Assembly (NCBI RefSeq): GCF_029962835.1
Contig: NC_080575.1
Span: 57,139,493-57,203,492, forward strand
Source of the DNA: Magnolia sinica
Taxonomy: Eukaryota; Streptophyta; Magnoliopsida; Magnoliales; Magnoliaceae
Direction: 5' to 3'
DNA length: 64,000 nucleotides
Positions 57,868 to 64,000 of this stretch are shown here, in pieces. The position numbers were made by a program, and so were the translations under genes. The number at the start of each line of letters is the position of its first letter. Position 1 is the stretch's first letter. The notes under the pieces were generated by a model that had not been told where the DNA came from, searched no databases, and was given only the letters and a program-made list of their open reading frames with translations.

Positions 57868-58674
57868 ACGGTGAGATAGAGGGACCCCGCCACTATGGGC
57901 CCCTCTTGCTTAAATCACATACATCAAAATGGGTCCCACCAACAAGTGGGCCCTAAAATCGAAAATAACGGTAAATCACCCACCTTATCCTCCTTCTTCT
58001 TGGTCCCTTAGACTCCAATGCTCCTTAGCTTACCTTTTGATGGAGGTTGATGGGAGATTGATGGTGTGGATGAGAGATGAGAGGGTGGGCCACACTTGTG
58101 GTTTGGGAGAGAGGGAGGTTGGACGTGTGAAGCTTGAGTTGCTTGGGAGATTTAAGAAATGAGGGAGAGAGAGTGAGATGATGGGAGTGATATGGATGGG
58201 TGAGGTGTGATGGGTGATGGGTGATGAAAGGAGAGGTATGGGTTGGGTTGAAATTTTGGAAAAAGAGGAATGGGTGAAGAGAGAGAGTTGACTTTGTGGA
58301 GAAAGAGGGATGGGCTGATGTACTTGGGTAAGGTGTGACTTGACTTGTACTTGACATGAGTGATTGATTGATTGATGGGACATTTTGTAGAGATTCTCTC
58401 GAAATCTGCAACGCGTAGTGTTTCTTCGAAACAAACGCTAGCCTACATCTCCCGGCCTGGGTATCGGTTCGGTGCGCAAGTCACAACGTTGGAACCGCGG
58501 TAATGACGTGGTCGCTATGATATAAGTTTCGGTTCGAACCGACTTCGGTATGCGGGACCTGGTTTAGGATCGCACGCAATCGCCGGATACGGTGCGAAGG
58601 TTGCCGGAATTCGACCGGAAGGACCGCGGAAGCTAACTGAGCGGTACGGACTAGGACGCGAGTCTTACACAAAT

Positions 58675-59970
58675 CCATTCAAAGGATTGAGGCACACTTA
58701 GCGAGTAGGAAGAAAGGGATGCTTCCAGCCCAACCTCTCCCCAATCTAAAACCGCAATGTGAAGTTGTGACCCAAGCTCATCAAATCAGATGGAGCAAGC
58801 TAAGTCTATCACTACTCTTAGGAGTGGAAAGACAATTGACAAATCTATTCTGGTAAGGGCTGAAAAGTCTAAGAACCTGGAAGAAGACATGAATGATAGA
58901 CCTAGTATTGCCTCACTTGGGTTAGAACCAGAACCTCAAAGCAAGCCGATTGCTCCATTCCCCCAACGGTTGATTGTACCAAAACCGCTAGCCAACTCAC
59001 AGGATATTCTAGAGGTGTTGAAACAAGTGAAGGTCAACATCCCTCTTTTAGATGGTGTGAAACAAATTCCTTCATATGTCAAATTTTTAAAAGACTTATG
59101 CACAACTAAGAGATGGTAAAGTATCAAAAAGAAAATTTTCCTGATTGAAAAAGTAAGTGTCATTCTCAAACAAAATATGCCACAAAAATATAAAGATCCT
59201 GGTAGCCTAACTATCACTTGTATAATTGGGAATCATCAAATTAAGAATGCACTTCTTGACTTGGGTGTAGTGTAATTCTGATCCATTACTCGGTCTACAA
59301 ACAACTAGATCTAGGTGAATTAAAACCCACCCAAACTACATTACAACTTTTTGATCGTTCAGTTCGTGTACTGAGGGGGATGATTGAGGATGTGTTGGTC
59401 TAGGTTGACAAATTCTACTATCCAATAGATTTTATCATCTTGGATACTCAGCCCATTGTAGGTATGAGCATGCAAATCCCTGTCATACTTGGTCGCCCAT
59501 TCCTTGTTACATCCAATGCTATCATCAATTGCAGGAATGTGGTCATGAATTTGTCTTTTGAAAATATGACGTTGGAGCTCAATATCTTTTCAACATGCGC
59601 AAACAACAGAGGACGATGACGAGCCCCACGGCATTAATATGATAGACTCTTTCGTGGAAGATAGAGATCTGATGACCTTATACTCTGACCTGTAGAGACA
59701 TGCTTGGCACACTCCCCCAATTTGGATGATGACATGATTAGGGAGATGAATGTCATGCTTAATATTGCACTGGTACTTGAAATTAACTGGTGAAGGCCAC
59801 AATTTAAGAAATTGTCCCAAACCAATGCAGTGCCTTTACCGTCTAGCCTCAAAGCACCAAAGCTTGATCTAAAACCTTTGCCCGCTAATCTTAAATATGT
59901 TTATTTAGGTCAAGACGAGACATACCCAGTGGTGATTTCTTCCCACCTTAAGCAAGAACAGGAGAGTATG
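58675..59970 (+). pseudogene. Athila-like gag end and protease
   Basis: Continues gag with 'SIQRIEAHLASRKKGMLPAQ', then 'ITTLRSGKTIDKSI' (58.80 kb), 'LPPLDGVKQIPSYVKFLKDL'-like sequence at 59035-59097 and a stop at 59117. The protease region follows with 'NALLDLG' near 59240, where a frameshift falls at the active site. Then come 'VYKQLDLGELKPTQTTLQL' and 'YYPIDFIILDTQP', and 'LKYVYLGQDETYPVVISSHL' just before LTR copy 3 cuts in. Role in life: capsid and polyprotein cleavage. Clearly inactive. Confidence 0.86.
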
Positions 59971-61959
59971 TGTCACGCCCCAAACTCAGAAACCGGGCTC
60001 ACAAAATTCCTGATCATCAAATCCGGTGCCGACAACCTCCGTAGTACCCTATTCTCGGATCCCAGCGTCCATACGCCAGATTCCGATCCTGAGATCCTAC
60101 AAGGAGGATTTTCCAACGTACATTTATCTCATAAGAAGCATAACCACGAGTTTACCCAAATCACAAAGACAACATCATCATCACATATCCACTAATATAA
60201 ACATTTGAATACAATGCTGAAATGGAAAATACATATATCGAAATCAAAACTCCAAAAGTCCACTGCACGCTCCAAACTCGACACTTCTACAACCTAACGC
60301 CACCTGCACGCATCTATCGTGCATAAGCTTATAGAAAGCTTAGAGGGTGGTGTAAGTGTATGCATCAGGTAAGTGCGAAGTATTCAATACAATGCCATAA
60401 TCATACGATATCGGAAATACTAGCAAGATCATGAATCATACGATATCAGAGTAAGCGAAAACATACTGGTAAGTCCACGAGTCATACAATATAAGAGTGC
60501 ACAATACAGATCATCTATACAAATGAGGAGTTAAAGAGAGCCAAATATTAGATGCCGAGGGTACAATGCAATATGTAAATCCTGCTAAGTCCGTTTAGGT
60601 CATATAAGTGCAGAAACATAGCAACCCAAAATGCCATATGCCTGTGGATGTAACGCAATATGCGATGCGAATAAAATGACCAAGCTAGAGTGTGAAGTCG
60701 GGATGATAGTACGTAGTATCGCAGGCTACGGGGTCCATCACAAGGGACTTCTATCCAAACCAGCCCCATACCTAAATTTGGATAGTCAAACTCAATGTGG
60801 TAAACTCCTAATCTCAGGTTAGTCATGCGCTCAACTGAAATCCTTGCCATACGAAGGTACACAATAATTAATTGCGCACCACCAGCCCGAGTGGATAGTG
60901 AATGAATGAATGAATGGTTAAAATGCTGAGTATGCAACTCCTGCTCAATAAGTCCACATATCCATACTGTATTTCTCTAGGATCATCACCGGGGTCTAGT
61001 ACACTCTAAACTAGTTACTGCCCCAGCCGGCCGCGTAGCCCAGCGAGTGGAAAAGACCTCACTACCCGCCTACCAGTAGTATACCAATGCCTACACGGCT
61101 CGTCGATAGCAAATCCATTTGGGAGCTGGTCAAACTCAGCCTAGCTTATAGCCCCCTCACTCGGGTGGATAAGGCCACACCCCCTCCCAACCGACCACGA
61201 TACAGTTGGAGACGCGGCCTACTGGTACATGGCACTCAGGCGCTCATGTATCCATGGCCTCGGAGGTTAGGGACTTTCACCCACGGACATCCAAAGTGCC
61301 CAAATGCTCGAACCAAACATTTTTGGTGTCCCATCCAACCATCAACAACATGCCTATGGAGGTCATAGCCCTGATGTCGCTAGGGCGTACATTAATCACA
61401 ATCACACAATGCAAGATGTATGAGTCATGTAGTCCAATCATGCATTAATTCTGCGTATACCATGTGCTCGTGTGGGATAACTCCACCTATCAGGGAATCT
61501 CATAAACCATCTGTACTATAGCATATGCAATGGTTAATCACATCTCATAATAAACATGTAGATGATGCGTATGGGCATGTATCATGATGCTATGTTGTCT
61601 CATACTCATAATCGGTATCAATAATCGACATCAACAATCGACCTCGACAATGTGGACATTTAACTAACATTGCCCCCAAAGAATGAGCCACATAAAGCCT
61701 AACATATAGTGGACCCATCGCCTCACACAAGGGCCTAATATACAACACCATGGGCCTTACTCAAGATCTTAATACACATCACAATGGGCCTCTCACATGG
61801 GCCTAATATACATCACAATGGGATCCATCACCTGGCCCTCAAATGCACCACAATGGGCCTCATCACATAGGCCTCATATATGGCACATTGGGCCTTAAAC
61901 ATAGGCTGAATACACATCATAATGGGTCTCAAATACAGATCGCATATACATCACATTAG

Positions 61960-63112
61960 GCCTCAACAATTGGCCTCAATATTCAGCCTCGACAAACCAG
62001 AATCGGCCTCGACAATTGGCCTTGACAATCGGAATCAGCCTCGATAATCGGCCTCGACAATCAAAATCAGCCTCAACAAATTAAAATCGGCCTCGACAAT
62101 TGGCCTCGACAATCGAAATCGGCCTCAATAATCGTCCTCAACAATCGAAATTAGCCTCGACAATCAGAATCAGCCTCGATAATCGGAATCGGCCTCGATA
62201 AATCAGAATAAGCTTTGACAATCGAAATTAGAATCGGCCTCAATAATCAGAATTGGCTTTGATAATCAGAATCAGCCTTGATAATTGGCCTCGACAATCA
62301 GAATCGAAATCGGCCTCAACAATTGGCCTCGACAATCGGAATCGGAATCGGAATCGGCCTCAACAATCGGAACCGGCCTCAACAATCGAAATCGTCCTCG
62401 ATAATTGGCCTCGACAAATCAAAATCGGTCTCAAAAATTAGCCTTGATAAATTGAAATCAGCCTCGACAATCGAAATCCGAATCGGCCTCAACAATCGGC
62501 CTCGACAATCAAAATCAGAATCGGCCTCAATAATCGGAATCGAAATCGGCCTCAACAATCGACCTTGACAATCGAAATCGGAATCGGCCTCAACAATCGA
62601 CCTCAACAATCAGAATCGAAATTGGCCTCGACAATCAGAATCAGAATCGGCCTTAACAATCGTCCTCGACAAACGGAATTAGAATCGGCCTCAACAATCA
62701 GCCTGGACAATTAGAATTGAAATCAGCCTCGACAATCGGAATCGAAATCGGCCTCAATAATTGGAATCAGAATCAGCCTCGATAATCAGCCTCAACAATC
62801 AGAATCGAAATCGGCCTCGACAATCAGAATCGGCCTTGACAATTAGCCTTAATAAATCAGAATTGGCTTCGATAATCAGAATCGGCCATGATAATTGGTC
62901 TATATAATTGGCCTCAACAATTGGCCTTGATAAATCAGAATCGAAATCAGCCTCGACAATCGGAATCGGCCTCGACAATCGAAATTGGCCTCGACAAATC
63001 AAAATCGGTCTCAACAATTGGCCTCGACAAATCAGAATTGGCCTCGATAATCAGCCTTGACAATCAGAATCAGAATCAGCCTTAACAATCGGCCTCAACA
63101 ATTGGAATCGGT
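61960..63112. repeat. 1.15-kb minisatellite of AATCGGCCTCGACAAT units
   Basis: Around 75 units built on 'atcggcctcgacaatc' and 'ggaatcggcctcaacaat', 11-18 bases each, in no strict order. It lies where copy 1 has its 'cacaatgggcctcat' arrays. 'ggcctc' and 'acaat' are common to both, so this may be a derived form. Frames on both strands (for instance 'EADSDFDCRGRLLRP') are repeat artefacts. Confidence 0.9.
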
Positions 63113-64000
63113 GAGAATGGGCCTAACGAGGCCTAAGGGAAGGTCACAATGTGAATATTCAACCATCGTTGTCCATCAATATGGACATTCAACCAACATT
63201 ACTCCCAAGGAGTAGCCCACATAGGGCAAACATACAGTAGACCCACGGCCTCACATAAAGGCCTAATATACATCACAATGGGCCTCATATAAGGGCTACA
63301 TACACAACAGGTGCGCCCTATACATGGGCCTCAGATACATCACACAGGCCACAACCCATGGGCCTAATGTACATCATAATGGGTCTCATTAAATGGGTTA
63401 CAAAAACATCACAATGGCCACGCCATATAAGCCGGAAATACATCTCATTGGGCCTTACCAAATGGGTCAAAAATACATCACAATGGGCCACATCATATGG
63501 GCTGAAAATACATCTCAATGGACCTTACCAAATGGGCTACGTATCTGGGTCTCGAATACATCAAATCAGGCCGCATCATGTGGGCCTCAAACAAATCATA
63601 TCATCAAGGTAAGGCCCACTATAATGTTATTTTCCATCCAATCTGATCATAAGGTCACGTAGACTTGAATTAAAGGGAAAATAAATTTCATATTGATCCC
63701 ATATGGGTTTCAATGGTAGACGATCAATCTTCCACTATTTATGCAGTGTGGTTCACTTGATAGATGGACAGTGTGGATCATAAATGCATCACGGTGTGCC
63801 CTAAATAGCCCGTCAGATGGACGGCATGGTATACATACATCATGCAAGACTTAGAGAACTTGTAAACTTCAATACATTAGCTTCATCCCACCGTCCAAGG
63901 TCTCGACGATAAGGGTGATACACATACATCATTGTGGGGTCCACATCCCATGTGTGGACAGCCCACAGAGCTTGCTGATGTCATGAATACAACAGCTATG
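63113..64000. other. Tail of LTR copy 3
   Basis: Further 'catcacaatgggcc' units up to about 63600, then one 'cccactataatgttatttt' module (63617 onwards) like the 56.4-kb array. No gene recognised. Confidence 0.5.

Larger units (their letters stand above)
54580..58669 (-). mobile_element. Solo LTR of TGTCACGCCCC family, copy 2, 4090 bp, TSD CAAAT
   Basis: Starts 'tgtcatgccccaaactcgg' and ends 'gcgagtcttaca'. 'caaat' flanks it at 54575-54579 and 58670-58674. Removing it restores the Athila gag frame. It includes a tandem array (56436-56782), a MITE piece (56786-57083), TA and GA microsatellites, and minus-strand low-complexity frames near 58030-58430 that I do not regard as genes. Part of the head present in copies 1 and 3 (the segment near 47.2-47.9 / 60.4-60.8 kb) is missing here. 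Confidence 0.93.
45385..64000 (+). mobile_element. Athila-like Ty3/gypsy element, extends past the window
   Basis: Starts with a full LTR (45385-46858). The primer-binding/leader signature 'cgttgtagccggggactac' lies near 52996-53015, gag at 53280-54579 and 58675-59100, and protease at 59150-59970. The sequence 'NLKYVYLGQDETYPVVISS' before reverse transcriptase is reached just before the third LTR insertion. The rest of pol and the 3' LTR should lie to the right of the window. Three long LTRs of another family interrupt it. The 5 bases before the start are 'ctcga', the expected target duplication. Confidence 0.85.
59971..64000 (-). mobile_element. Long LTR of TGTCACGCCCC family, copy 3, right end outside window
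   Basis: Begins 'tgtcacgccccaaactcag' with 'gtatg' as the expected left target duplication. The head to about 61.6 kb matches copy 1 closely, for example the segment with 'gatgatagtacgtagtatcgc' and 'ggagacgcggcc'. A 1.15-kb minisatellite follows, then a tail. Whether it is a solo LTR or the LTR of a complete element cannot be decided from this window. Confidence 0.85.

Noticed and set aside
57765..57956. Arg-Glu repeat protein
   Set aside because: Translation of a (GA)n microsatellite.
58025..58434. Two overlapping minus-strand frames of about 130 residues rich in Ser, His and Pro
   Set aside because: They lie inside a solo LTR in T/C-rich low-complexity DNA and have no domain; both frames being open reflects base composition.
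61960..63112. Open frames with Asp/Arg/Ile-rich repeats on both strands
   Set aside because: They arise from the minisatellite period; composition is pure repeat and no family resembles them.
1..64000. Complete unknown host defence or metabolic system
   Set aside because: Apart from one TLC-domain gene all coding sequence belongs to retroelements; no gene cluster is present.

Overview
The window looks like repeat-rich intergenic DNA from a flowering-plant nuclear genome. It has plant LTR-retrotransposon lineages (Ty1/copia, and Ty3/gypsy Tat, Athila and Tekay-like), tRNA-derived SINE and MITE sequences, and a single plant-type host gene. The phrase 'gggcccaccatgatgt' recurs in the MITEs and makes me think of a magnoliid, but that is a tentative impression, not a search result.

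Layout. 1-1901 is the 3' end of an Athila-like gypsy element with a truncated LTR. 1905-3400 is AT-rich DNA without recognisable genes. 3.4-6.6 kb holds four palindromic MITE-like elements of about 0.5 kb. 7222-7959 is the only convincing host gene, an uninterrupted 245-codon TLC-domain membrane protein. 9.3-10.1 kb has a SINE and a long-TIR MITE. From about 12 kb to the end, everything is one nest of retrotransposons.

The nest. The outermost element is a Tat-lineage gypsy on the + strand: 5' LTR ending at 12797, PBS at 22385, gag at 22444-23843, pol at 38606-42712, an antisense gene at 43104-44964, and a 3' LTR outside the window. It was entered by (i) a copia element, 12802-22380, TSD AGTTT; (ii) a minus-strand Tekay-like chromovirus, 23844-38600, TSD CTTTT, whose 5' LTR was itself hit by a related solo LTR, 34193-37283, TSD ATAAC; and (iii) an Athila-like element starting at 45385 and running past the window. 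The Athila element carries three copies of another long LTR family beginning TGTCACGCCCC (46864-~52986; 54580-58669 with TSD CAAAT; 59971 to the end). One of these contains a piece of the same MITE family seen near the host gene. The order of events is therefore Tat, then Athila, then solo LTR with MITE inside. Removing the inserts rejoins the interrupted coding frames at 23843/38606 and 54579/58675, which supports the reconstruction.

No retroelement is intact. Copia gag-pol keeps one frame over 1586 codons but has four nonsense codons. Tat and Athila have many stops and frameshifts. The Tekay-like element has no recognisable gag or protease active site and carries a PF20167-like plant-transposon domain there instead. 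The points most worth a second look are: dyad-symmetric repeat arrays just upstream of the TATA box in copia and Athila LTRs, with wholly different sequence but the same design; the spliced antisense gene with its own TATA box in the Tat element; the gag replacement; a 22-base identity between the Tat LTR and Tat gag; and a cluster of single-A losses turning CAG/TAG into CG in one copia LTR.
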